A program made the position numbers and the translations under genes. From positions 1 to 11,890 of the forward strand of contig WSZX01000439.1 of NCBI GenBank assembly GCA_013139935.1: a stretch of 11,890 bases of DNA, given 5' to 3'. This DNA comes from Ardenticatenales bacterium. Lineage in GTDB: Bacteria > Chloroflexota > Anaerolineae > Promineifilales > UBA4811. The notes under the pieces were generated by a model, which did not search any database, had not been told where the DNA came from, and worked only from the letters and a program-made list of their open reading frames with translations. Position 1 is the stretch's first letter, and each line of letters opens with the position of its first letter. Shown here piece after piece: positions 6,914 through 11,890 of the stretch.

Positions 6914-7000
6914 CACTTGTTAAGGAATAACTTCCCGTTTTCAATGGTGATTCACGGGTAGAGCGGTCACGAAACCGCCCAGTTGTTTCTTTACAAGTAC
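6913..7000 (+). other. 88-nt potential three-way-junction element after the glycosyltransferase
   Basis: Bases 6913-6932 pair with 6981-7000: 16 Watson-Crick pairs, 2 G-T pairs and 2 mismatches out of 20. Inside are two more stems: CCCGT (6934-6938) with ACGGG (6954-6958), and GCGGT (6963-6967) with ACCGC (6974-6978). Linkers are only 1, 4 and 2 nt, making a compact three-arm fold. As RNA the plus strand is favoured, since its two G-U pairs become A-C mismatches on the other strand. The closing stem is also clearly more AT-rich than its surroundings. It could be a structured RNA in the 3' end of the operon mRNA, or a miniature inverted-repeat element. I do not recognise a known RNA family. 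Confidence 0.5.
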
Positions 7001-7073
7001 TTGGCAGAGCGCGCCCCCCTTCTGGTCACTCCTGCCTCGCCGCAAGCAGTTGGGCAACCGGTTCTCAATGAGA

Positions 7074-7117
7074 TTCGGACGCGAGTCCGGAAGCGCGTTC
7101 GGACACTCGTGCCGGAA
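7074..7117 (+). repeat. Tandem imperfect stem-loop repeats
   Basis: TTCGGAC-gcga-GTCCGgAA (7074-7092) and TTCGGAC-actcgtg-CCGgAA (7098-7117) share the outer bases TTCGGAC and CCGGAA, with the same bulged G, and are offset by 24 bp. The first has a perfect CGGAC/GTCCG stem. They lie about 30-70 bp upstream of the -35 at 7146. Confidence 0.4.
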
Positions 7118-7145
7118 TGCTGACCCGAGGCTAAGGTTCTCCACC

Positions 7146-7174
7146 TCGTCATCCTGCGCAGAGTTGGGTATAAT
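7146..7174 (+). promoter_or_regulatory. Promoter of the AAA+ ATPase gene
   Basis: TCGTCA (7146-7151, 4/6), a 17-bp spacer and a perfect TATAAT (7169-7174). Transcription would begin near 7181, leaving a leader of about 70 nt. Confidence 0.65.
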
Positions 7175-7217
7175 GCAGCGGATCGATTCGAGGCGTACCC
7201 GGGATTGCCCAATGCTC

Positions 7218-7234
7218 TGGCCGGGTTTCGGCCA
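7218..7234 (+). promoter_or_regulatory. Hairpin in the ATPase mRNA leader
   Basis: TGGCCG-GGTTT-CGGCCA is a perfect 6-bp stem ending 16 nt before the ATG at 7251. It is followed by an A-run, not a T-run, so it is not a plus-strand terminator. It could affect translation, since only a weak GGA (7240-7242) serves as ribosome-binding site. Confidence 0.4.
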
Positions 7235-7250
7235 AAAACGGACTGAGTAA

Positions 7251-8432
7251 ATGGAGTCACCCCCTTCCACCCTTCTCGAGCTATTGGAGCGCTCCTCATC
7301 TCTAGCTGTGCTTTCGCAGCCGGCCGAGGATCTAGGAGTGGCAGAGACGGTTCCTTTTCCCTTTCTGGCCATCGTCGGCCAGTTGGAGCTCAAGATCGCC
7401 ATGCTGCTTGGGCTAACCAACCCGCGGATCGGTGGCATCCTTCTCACCGGACCACGCGGTACCGGAAAGACAACCATCGTCCGCAGCCTGACCGATCTAT
7501 TACCCCACACTCTGCGCAGCATTTGCCCGTACGGCTGCACCGAAGAAGCGGTAGAGGAGTGGGGAATGGATGCCATCTGCCCCGACTGTGCCGTTCTCTA
7601 TGGTCAAGGAAAACCGCTCACGGCGCCGGACCGGGTGCGGCTGATCGAACTGCCACTCAACGCCCGCATGGAAGACGTAGTAGGCGGGATAGACGAGCGT
7701 ATAGCGATCGAGCAAAAAAGGGTGCGGCTGCGGCGCGGCATCCTCTCCCAGGCAGATCAGAACATCCTTTATGTGGACGAGATCAACCTGCTCAGCAATG
7801 CAGTTGCAGACGCGATTCTGGATGCGGCCGCCCAGGGGCGCTACACTGTTCGACGCGGCCCGCTGAGGATGACCTATCGTTCGCGGCTAATGCTCATTGG
7901 TTCAATGAATCCAGAGGAGGGCGAGCTACGGCCGCAGATTATGGATCGCTTCGGACTCAGGGTGGTGGTGCAGGGAATTGAGGACCACTCCCAACGGATG
8001 GAGATCTACCGGCGTACCCGCGCCTACCTGGAACACCCGCACGCAATGACCGCTCAGTGGGCAGAGGAGACGCGGCTGGCGGCGGCCGAGGTCGAACGTG
8101 CCCGCAATCTCTTGCCACAGGTCGAGTTGGACTCGGTAGTCGCGCAGGTCGGCCTCCAACTGATCCGCCAGTTGGGGATACAGTCACACCGGGCCGAGTT
8201 CACCCTCTTTGAGGCTGTCCGCGCCCACGCCGCCCTCGATGCACGATCAGTGGCCGACCTCCAGGACTTGGGCGTGGCCGCTCCCATGGCACTGCGCCTG
8301 CGCCGCAGTGCATTCATGCGTGGCTTTATCGAGCAAAAGACCAAAGAAGACCGGGAGATTCAGGCCGCGCTGAATGCCACCATCAAGCACCAGGAAACCC
8401 GTCCGCTCCCGACTGAGGCCCAAGAGAGTTGA
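7251..8432 (+). CDS. AAA+ ATPase related to magnesium chelatase subunit I (ChlI/BchI-like)
   Basis: AAA+ ATPase of the chelatase/MoxR clade; in true chelatases subunit I drives metal insertion together with a VWA-bearing subunit D. The 393 residues show Walker A GPRGTGKTT (67-75), Walker B ILYVDEINLL (172-181), sensor-1 IGSMNPEEGELRPQ (216-229) and MDRFG (231-235) with arginine-finger candidates R227 and R233. The C-terminal lid ends in APMALRLRR (344-352). Between Walker A and B lies an insertion with Cys 92, 96, 110 and 113 (C-x3-C-x13-C-x2-C), able to bind a metal such as zinc. ATG 7251 comes directly after an in-frame TAA. No subunit D, subunit H or VWA gene is in the window, so a pigment or cobalamin role is not supported here. 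The next gene overlaps it and may be its partner. Confidence 0.85.
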   Translation: MESPPSTLLELLERSSSLAVLSQPAEDLGVAETVPFPFLAIVGQLELKIAMLLGLTNPRIGGILLTGPRGTGKTTIVRSLTDLLPHTLRSICPYGCTEEAVEEWGMDAICPDCAVLYGQGKPLTAPDRVRLIELPLNARMEDVVGGIDERIAIEQKRVRLRRGILSQADQNILYVDEINLLSNAVADAILDAAAQGRYTVRRGPLRMTYRSRLMLIGSMNPEEGELRPQIMDRFGLRVVVQGIEDHSQRMEIYRRTRAYLEHPHAMTAQWAEETRLAAAEVERARNLLPQVELDSVVAQVGLQLIRQLGIQSHRAEFTLFEAVRAHAALDARSVADLQDLGVAAPMALRLRRSAFMRGFIEQKTKEDREIQAALNATIKHQETRPLPTEAQES

Positions 8433-9049
8433 AGAACAGATTGGTCGCCGTTCTCATCCTGTTGGGCGTTGCGCTGATCCTCGTTGGCTATTTCTCCCCC
8501 TGGGTTCCACACCGGGCGGCGGGACTGGCCCTCACCGGTTTCGAGATCGGTGAGTGGATAAAGTTCGTGCCGGAGGTACTGAGCGGCAGCTCTCCTCTCA
8601 GACGAGTCGATTTCTACTGGCCTCCTGTCGTCGCCGCCATGGGGCTTGCGTTGCTGGCAGGCAAAAGTCGGCCGTGGCACTGGCGTGACTGGAGCCTGGT
8701 GGTGATTGCCGCCATCCTCAGCCTCTTCCCCTTTCCACTGCTGGAGGAGATCAACGATCTCAACGGCATCAAGGCCAACATCGGGCGACTGGGACTGGTG
8801 GCCATGGGAGAGATGACTTGCCTGGTAATAGTCACCAGGCAGGGCCTACCAGCAAGGTTGCGGGGTGCAGCATTACTATTGGCGGCCGGGGCCGGCGTGA
8901 TTCTGGTCAGTGGCGCTTTTTCGACGGCCGAGCCGATTATCGAGCGACTGTATGATCAGGCCATCGACCCAGGATCAGGCTACAATCTGACGCGTTGCGG
9001 AATGCTGCTGCTTGCCATGGCAGGCAGCATCAGACTAGTCAACGACTGA
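8429..9049 (+). CDS. Unrecognised membrane protein coupled to the AAA+ ATPase
   Basis: I do not recognise this 206-residue protein. It has about six hydrophobic segments: roughly 4-22, 64-78, 87-104, 119-136, 145-163 and 188-202. A conserved-looking polar stretch follows the first segment (GYFSPWVPHRA near 20-30, then FEIGEWIKFVPEV near 38-50, and FYWPP at 62-66). No catalytic motif or cysteine cluster is visible. The start is TTG at 8429, forming a TTGA overlap with the ATPase stop; an AAGAGAG stretch immediately before it may act as ribosome-binding site. The overlap suggests coupled translation and a shared role with the ATPase, perhaps as its membrane-bound target or anchor; that is inference from position alone. 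Confidence 0.75.
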   Translation: MKNRLVAVLILLGVALILVGYFSPWVPHRAAGLALTGFEIGEWIKFVPEVLSGSSPLRRVDFYWPPVVAAMGLALLAGKSRPWHWRDWSLVVIAAILSLFPFPLLEEINDLNGIKANIGRLGLVAMGEMTCLVIVTRQGLPARLRGAALLLAAGAGVILVSGAFSTAEPIIERLYDQAIDPGSGYNLTRCGMLLLAMAGSIRLVND

Positions 9050-9093
9050 GCAGAACCGAGAAGGCGACGCGCCCGTGAAACACCGCATCCGAG

Positions 9094-9327
9094 CTACGAG
9101 CGCTCGTCCAGAAACGAGATGGCATCACCCACTGTGGTGATCTTTTGTGCCTGTTCGTCCGAGATCTCCCCGCCGAACTCTTCTTCCAGAGCCATGATGA
9201 GCTCAACCAAGTCCAACGAATCCGCTTCCAAATCCTCGCGGAATCGGGCTTCCACGGTCACCTGCTCCGGATCCACGCCCAACAAGTCTACGATGATCAC
9301 TTTAACCCGCTCGAGTGAGTCTGACAT
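9094..9327 (-). CDS. acpP: Acyl carrier protein
   Basis: Carries growing fatty-acyl chains on a 4'-phosphopantetheine arm in type II fatty-acid synthesis. The 77-residue acidic protein has the standard length and ends in the usual fourth helix. The attachment motif is ADSLDLVELIMALEEEFG, with the modified Ser at residue 37. The start is ATG 9327, backed by AGGAG at 9338-9334, 6 nt upstream; an earlier in-frame start at 9390 would fall inside the promoter and adds 21 residues not seen in the family. The gene stands alone, without fab neighbours, convergent with the membrane protein and divergent from idi. A carrier for another pathway is possible, but length and sequence fit the housekeeping type. 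Confidence 0.95.
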   Translation of the reverse strand: MSDSLERVKVIIVDLLGVDPEQVTVEARFREDLEADSLDLVELIMALEEEFGGEISDEQAQKITTVGDAISFLDERS

Positions 9328-9362
9328 GATTCTCTCCTCTAGGTGCGCTAGGAATTCAGCCC

Positions 9363-9390
9363 ATTTTAACGAGTGACTTGGAAATGTCAA
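9363..9390 (-). promoter_or_regulatory. Promoter of acpP
   Basis: On the minus strand, a perfect TTGACA (9390-9385), a 16-bp spacer and TAAAAT (9368-9363, 5/6). It lies 36 bp upstream of the ATG and 12 bp from the oppositely directed idi -35. Confidence 0.75.
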
Positions 9391-9402
9391 GCCGTTGCAG
9401 GT

Positions 9403-9431
9403 TTGACAGGCAAGAACCAGGCTGGTACACT
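9403..9431 (+). promoter_or_regulatory. Promoter of idi and the prenyl synthase
   Basis: A perfect TTGACA (9403-9408), a 17-bp spacer and TACACT (9426-9431, 4/6). Transcription would begin near 9438, about 48 nt before the CTG start proposed for idi. Confidence 0.7.
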
Positions 9432-9475
9432 CGTTCGACCTAGTTTGAGTAACACCGGGTCAGACCAATAGTTAC

Positions 9476-9488
9476 GGAGCCCCCCCTG
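9476..9488 (+). promoter_or_regulatory. Ribosome-binding site and CTG start of idi
   Basis: GGAG (9476-9479) lies 6 nt before CTG at 9486-9488, with a run of seven C between and into the codon. No in-frame ATG, GTG or TTG exists between the upstream in-frame stop (TAA, about 9450) and 9618, yet conserved family sequence starts right after this CTG. Confidence 0.65.
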
Positions 9489-10508
9489 ATCAAAGACAGA
9501 AAAACAGATCACGTTCGTATCAACCTGGAGAAAGACGTACAGTTCCGCCGCCTGGGGAGCGGGCTCGACGGGGTTCGGTTCATCCACCAGGCGCTCCCCG
9601 AGCTTGATCTGGACCAGGTGGATACGTCAACCGTCTTTCTCGGAAAGAGGCTGAGAGCTCCCATCCTCATTTCGAGCATGACCGGCGGAAACACCGAACT
9701 GCGCGCCGTCAACCGCCACCTGGCATCCGCAGCCCAGGCAGCCGGCATAGCCATGGGGGTTGGGTCGCAGCGGGCAGCCATAGAGGATTCGACGCTCGCT
9801 TCGACCTTTCAGGTACGCGACATCGCTCCAGACATCCTGCTGTTCGCCAACCTGGGGGCTGTCCAGTTGAACTACTCTTATGGCGTGGCCGAGTGCCGAC
9901 GAGCTGTCGAGATGATTGAGGCCGACGCCCTCATTCTGCACCTCAATCCGCTCCACGAGGCGGTCCAGCCCGAAGGGGATTGGAACTGGAGCAACCTGCT
10001 GAGCAGGATTGAGGCCGTTTGCCGCAACCTGCCGATCCCTGTGATAGCCAAGGAGGTCGGCTGGGGTCTCTCGGCGGAGGCAGTGCGAGATCTGTCCAAC
10101 GCAGGCGTCGCGGCGTTGGATGTGGCCGGCGCCGGGGGAACTTCGTGGAGCGAGGTAGAACATCATCGTGCGCGTTCCCCGTTGCAGGCCCGGATTGCGG
10201 CTGCTTTTGCCGACTGGGGGCTCACTACCCTCGAATCTTTGCTGCTCGCCCGGGAGACCGCCCCTCACCTCCCCGCCATCGCCAGCGGTGGACTGGTAGA
10301 TGGAATTGACATAGCCAAAGTGATTGCGTTGGGCGCGTCCCTGGCGGGCCTGGCGGCACCTTTCCTGGAACCAGCCACCCGCTCGGCCGAAGCTGCAGTC
10401 GAGAAAGCAACCGAGTTGATCACGGTTCTCCGGATTGCCATGTTCGCGGCTGGAGCCAGCAAAATCACCCAACTGAACGAGTCACGTCTCATCCAGCCCG
10501 GCTGCTAG
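9486..10508 (+). CDS. fni: Type 2 isopentenyl-diphosphate isomerase (FMN-dependent), probable CTG start
   Basis: Interconverts IPP and DMAPP using reduced FMN; cytosolic TIM-barrel enzyme. From CTG 9486 the protein has 340 residues, the normal length. It opens with IKDRKTDHVRINLEKDVQF, containing the R-K-x-D/E-H motif the family uses near its substrate, then RFIHQALPELDLDQVDTST. Further landmarks are SSMTGG (63-68), GSQR (93-96), HLNPLHEAVQPEGD (152-165) with the catalytic Gln and metal-binding Glu, KEVGWG (189-194), DVAGAGGTSW (212-221), and a glycine-rich FMN phosphate-binding end near 267-294. The first standard start in frame is GTG 9618, which would lose 44 conserved residues, so CTG is preferred. 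It lies 39 bp ahead of the prenyl synthase and is divergent from acpP. Typical of mevalonate-pathway bacteria. Confidence 0.92.
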   Translation: MIKDRKTDHVRINLEKDVQFRRLGSGLDGVRFIHQALPELDLDQVDTSTVFLGKRLRAPILISSMTGGNTELRAVNRHLASAAQAAGIAMGVGSQRAAIEDSTLASTFQVRDIAPDILLFANLGAVQLNYSYGVAECRRAVEMIEADALILHLNPLHEAVQPEGDWNWSNLLSRIEAVCRNLPIPVIAKEVGWGLSAEAVRDLSNAGVAALDVAGAGGTSWSEVEHHRARSPLQARIAAAFADWGLTTLESLLLARETAPHLPAIASGGLVDGIDIAKVIALGASLAGLAAPFLEPATRSAEAAVEKATELITVLRIAMFAAGASKITQLNESRLIQPGC

Positions 10509-10547
10509 GCGACCGTTTCTTGCAGTCGACCTACCAAAGGGAATGCC

Positions 10548-11564
10548 ATGTGCGCCGCTCTCGACCACTACACCCAGCATTTTCTGCCCGCAATTGAGGC
10601 AGAAATGAAGGTGATCCTAGAATCGGATCACCCCAGCTACCAAGTATATTATGGGATGTTGCACTACCATCTGGGTTGGGTCGACAGTGGGCTGGGTTCA
10701 GAATCCGGCAAGGCAGGCAAGCGAATCCGTCCCCTGATCTGCCTGCTAGTGTGTGATGCGGCCGGCGGGAACTGGGAGCAAGCGGTGCCGGCGGCAGCAG
10801 CCATCGAGTTGCTGCACAATTTCAGTTTGATCCACGACGACATTGAGGACGGAAGCCGCACGCGACGCGGCCGGAAAACGGTGTGGGAGCTGTGGGGAGT
10901 CCCTCAGGCGATCAACGCCGGCGACAGCATGTTCTCCTCCGCTTATGCTGCCTTGGCTCGACTGGCAGATCGAGGAGTGGCAGCCGAAACCACGGTTGAC
11001 TCGCTCCGGATCTTTGCTCGGGCTTGCGTCCAATTGACCAAGGGACAACACCTGGACATGCGATATGAGACCCAAGCGAGCGTGGATGTGGAGCAATACA
11101 AGCAGATGATCGCTGGCAAGACGGCCGCTCTGCTATCCGCCACATCCGAGATCGGGGCGATCATCGCCGGGGCCGAGCCAGAGAAGCGCCATGATTTCGC
11201 CGAGTTCGGCCGCAACGTCGGGCTGGCCTTCCAAGCCCATGACGACGTCCTGGGAATATGGGGAAACGAGACCACCGTGGGTAAATCAACCGTTTCCGAT
11301 ATTCTGACACGAAAGAAAACCATGCCGGTGGTCTACGGGCTAGCACGGAGTTCTGCACTGCGCGACCTCTACGCCTGCCCCCAGTTGGACGTGCAGCAGG
11401 CGGTCGATCTGTTAGAAGCAGCGGGGGCCAGGGACTATGCGGTAGCGGCGGTGGACCGCTACTCGGAAGCAGCCATGGCCCACCTGGAAAAGGCAGACCC
11501 AGCCGGGCCGGCCGGGGACGCACTGCGCAAATTGACAACTCGGTTGGTCAAGCGACAGAACTGA
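10548..11564 (+). CDS. Short-chain trans-polyprenyl diphosphate synthase, probably geranylgeranyl-type
   Basis: Condenses IPP with an allylic diphosphate to build an isoprenoid chain; cytosolic all-helical fold. The 338 residues show KAGKRIRP (55-62, IPP-binding), the first aspartate motif DDIED (97-101) followed by the RRG segment at 106-108, GQHLDM (166-171), and the second motif as DDVLG (232-236), where the third Asp is replaced by Gly as in many bacterial and actinobacterial members. Phe 92 stands five residues before the first motif, and the motif is DDxxD without insertion. That is the arrangement linked to C20 products in type I geranylgeranyl synthases, so a C20 product is likely but not certain. 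ATG 10548 has AAGGGA (10537-10542) 5 nt upstream. It follows idi by 39 bp, so the two are probably one operon. Confidence 0.9.
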   Translation: MCAALDHYTQHFLPAIEAEMKVILESDHPSYQVYYGMLHYHLGWVDSGLGSESGKAGKRIRPLICLLVCDAAGGNWEQAVPAAAAIELLHNFSLIHDDIEDGSRTRRGRKTVWELWGVPQAINAGDSMFSSAYAALARLADRGVAAETTVDSLRIFARACVQLTKGQHLDMRYETQASVDVEQYKQMIAGKTAALLSATSEIGAIIAGAEPEKRHDFAEFGRNVGLAFQAHDDVLGIWGNETTVGKSTVSDILTRKKTMPVVYGLARSSALRDLYACPQLDVQQAVDLLEAAGARDYAVAAVDRYSEAAMAHLEKADPAGPAGDALRKLTTRLVKRQN

Positions 11565-11660
11565 GAGCGTCGAAAAACATCACAAGAGCCAATCGTACTC
11601 GCGGAACCCGCGCTGCGAGAGAAAAGCACGTGGAGGACACCCAAACCAGTTTGGGCAGCA
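11565..11660. other. Convergent intergenic region with nested inverted repeats
   Basis: GTGGAGGA (11630-11637) and TCCTCCAC (11668-11675) form an 8-bp inverted repeat that encloses CCCAAA-ccag-TTTGGG (11640-11655). The right arm falls within the end of the sufU-like gene. No T-tract follows either, so a terminator for the convergent genes is possible but weak. A separate CGCGG-aac-CCGCG hairpin lies at about 11600-11612. Confidence 0.35.
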
Positions 11661-11890
11661 TCAGCTCTCCTCCACCCCGGTCCAAGCTGTCAACCCAAAT
11701 GCGCCCGCCTTTAGCACCTTGAGCGAGAGCAGCGCGCATTGCAGCCGGACACGTCCCAGCTCTATTCCGAGCATCTCCAGGATATCATCCTTGCCCAACT
11801 GACGCAGATCTTCCAGAGTCTTGCCCTGGATTTCTTCACTCAACATGGAAGCAGAGGCCATGCTGATTGCGCAGCCGTGGCCATCCCACG
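11661..11890 (-). CDS. sufU: SufU/NifU-like iron-sulfur cluster assembly protein, partial (N-terminus beyond right edge)
   Basis: Cytosolic protein of Fe-S cluster assembly that takes sulfur from a cysteine desulfurase. Only the last 75 complete residues are in the window; the frame is open to the right edge. They begin WDGHGCAISMASASMLSEE, then GKTLEDLR, and later LGIELGRVRLQCALLSLKVL. The Cys of HGCAIS and the Cys of LQCALL are two of the three conserved metal/cluster ligand cysteines; the first (in a CGD-type motif) must lie outside. The GxGCxIS.AS.SM pattern and spacing of about 50 residues between these cysteines fit SufU better than IscU, which has a shorter middle region. It is convergent with the prenyl synthase, 96 bp apart. 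Confidence 0.88.
   Translation of the reverse strand, partial: WDGHGCAISMASASMLSEEIQGKTLEDLRQLGKDDILEMLGIELGRVRLQCALLSLKVLKAGAFGLTAWTGVEES

Larger units (their letters stand above)
7001..7250. other. Gene-free leader region upstream of the AAA+ ATPase
   Basis: Together with the preceding element this makes a 337-bp gap without a convincing gene. It holds two tandem stem-loops (7074-7117), a promoter (7146-7174) and a leader hairpin (7218-7234). A short open frame at 7050-7250 has no recognisable sequence and overlaps the promoter, so I do not call it. Confidence 0.5.

Noticed and set aside
6963..6992. Simple intrinsic terminator (GCGGT/ACCGC stem followed by TTGTTTCTTT)
   Set aside because: The stem is only 5 bp and the T-rich part is interrupted; the same bases fit better as an arm of the larger three-way fold. 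Some termination there cannot be excluded.
6913..7000. Integron attC site behind the glycosyltransferase
   Set aside because: Size and imperfect symmetry would fit, but the RYYYAAC and GTTRRRY core sequences are not at the ends, and the gene before it is part of an overlapping operon rather than a cassette.
7050..7250. A 66-residue plus-strand frame ending immediately before the ATPase ATG
   Set aside because: It contains the tandem hairpins, promoter and leader hairpin of the ATPase gene, lacks a ribosome-binding site and resembles nothing known.
6941..7576. A 211-residue open frame on the minus strand
   Set aside because: It runs antisense into the AAA+ ATPase gene and across its promoter, and shows no recognisable domain; the plus-strand ATPase has clear motifs.
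9096..9107. Perfect 12-bp palindrome ACGAGCGCTCGT at the acpP stop
   Set aside because: It has no loop and no T-tract and falls in the coding end of acpP; chance in GC-rich coding DNA is a sufficient explanation.
9627..10472. A 281-residue open frame on the minus strand
   Set aside because: It is the antisense shadow of the type 2 IPP isomerase, which has full family motifs.
9618..10508. idi starting at GTG 9618
   Set aside because: This would remove the conserved first 44 residues that are present in frame directly upstream.

Overview
The window looks like chromosomal DNA of a Chloroflexota bacterium (Anaerolineae/Caldilineae-like, or a relative). This is inferred from four things: a mevalonate-type isoprenoid gene set (class II HMG-CoA reductase, type 2 IPP isomerase), the Thr/Pro-rich linker of the secreted deacetylase, a GC-rich sequence with many GTG/TTG starts, and the SufU-type Fe-S scaffold. 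No phage, plasmid, IS or CRISPR hallmark was found. The gene content is mostly housekeeping and cell-envelope.

Layout. Positions 1-821 (minus) hold the N-terminal two thirds of HMG-CoA reductase (mvaA), running off the left edge. Positions 951-2021 (minus) encode a membrane-anchored NodB-type polysaccharide deacetylase with its own strong promoter. Across a 336-bp divergent intergenic region lies rpsT (S20, plus), with a consensus promoter, an attenuator-like hairpin in its leader and a perfect terminator behind it. Positions 2715-6913 (plus) form a tightly overlapping four-gene envelope-glycan operon: UDP-glucuronate decarboxylase-like SDR, O-antigen ligase/polymerase, GtrA-type flippase and GT4 glycosyltransferase. 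Positions 6914-7250 are gene-free; they contain a striking 88-nt potential three-way-junction element and a promoter. Positions 7251-9049 (plus) encode a magnesium-chelatase-subunit-I-like AAA+ ATPase with a four-cysteine insertion, overlapping an unrecognised membrane protein. Acyl carrier protein (9094-9327, minus) is divergent from a type 2 IPP isomerase (9486-10508, plus). The isomerase appears to start at CTG and is followed by a short-chain polyprenyl synthase (10548-11564, plus). The right edge holds the C-terminal part of a SufU-like protein (minus).

How the genes work together. HMG-CoA reductase makes mevalonate, IPP isomerase balances IPP and DMAPP, and the prenyl synthase builds a chain, probably C20, for quinones, carotenoids or polyprenyl carriers. 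The 2715-6913 operon would make a nucleotide sugar (UDP-xylose), flip a polyprenyl-linked sugar, and transfer and ligate glycan outside the cell. The deacetylase could trim envelope glycan.

The points most worth a second look are the CTG start of idi, the three-way-junction element after the glycosyltransferase, the attenuator-like rpsT leader, the ATPase/membrane-protein pair of unknown role, and operator-like repeats in front of mvaA and the deacetylase.
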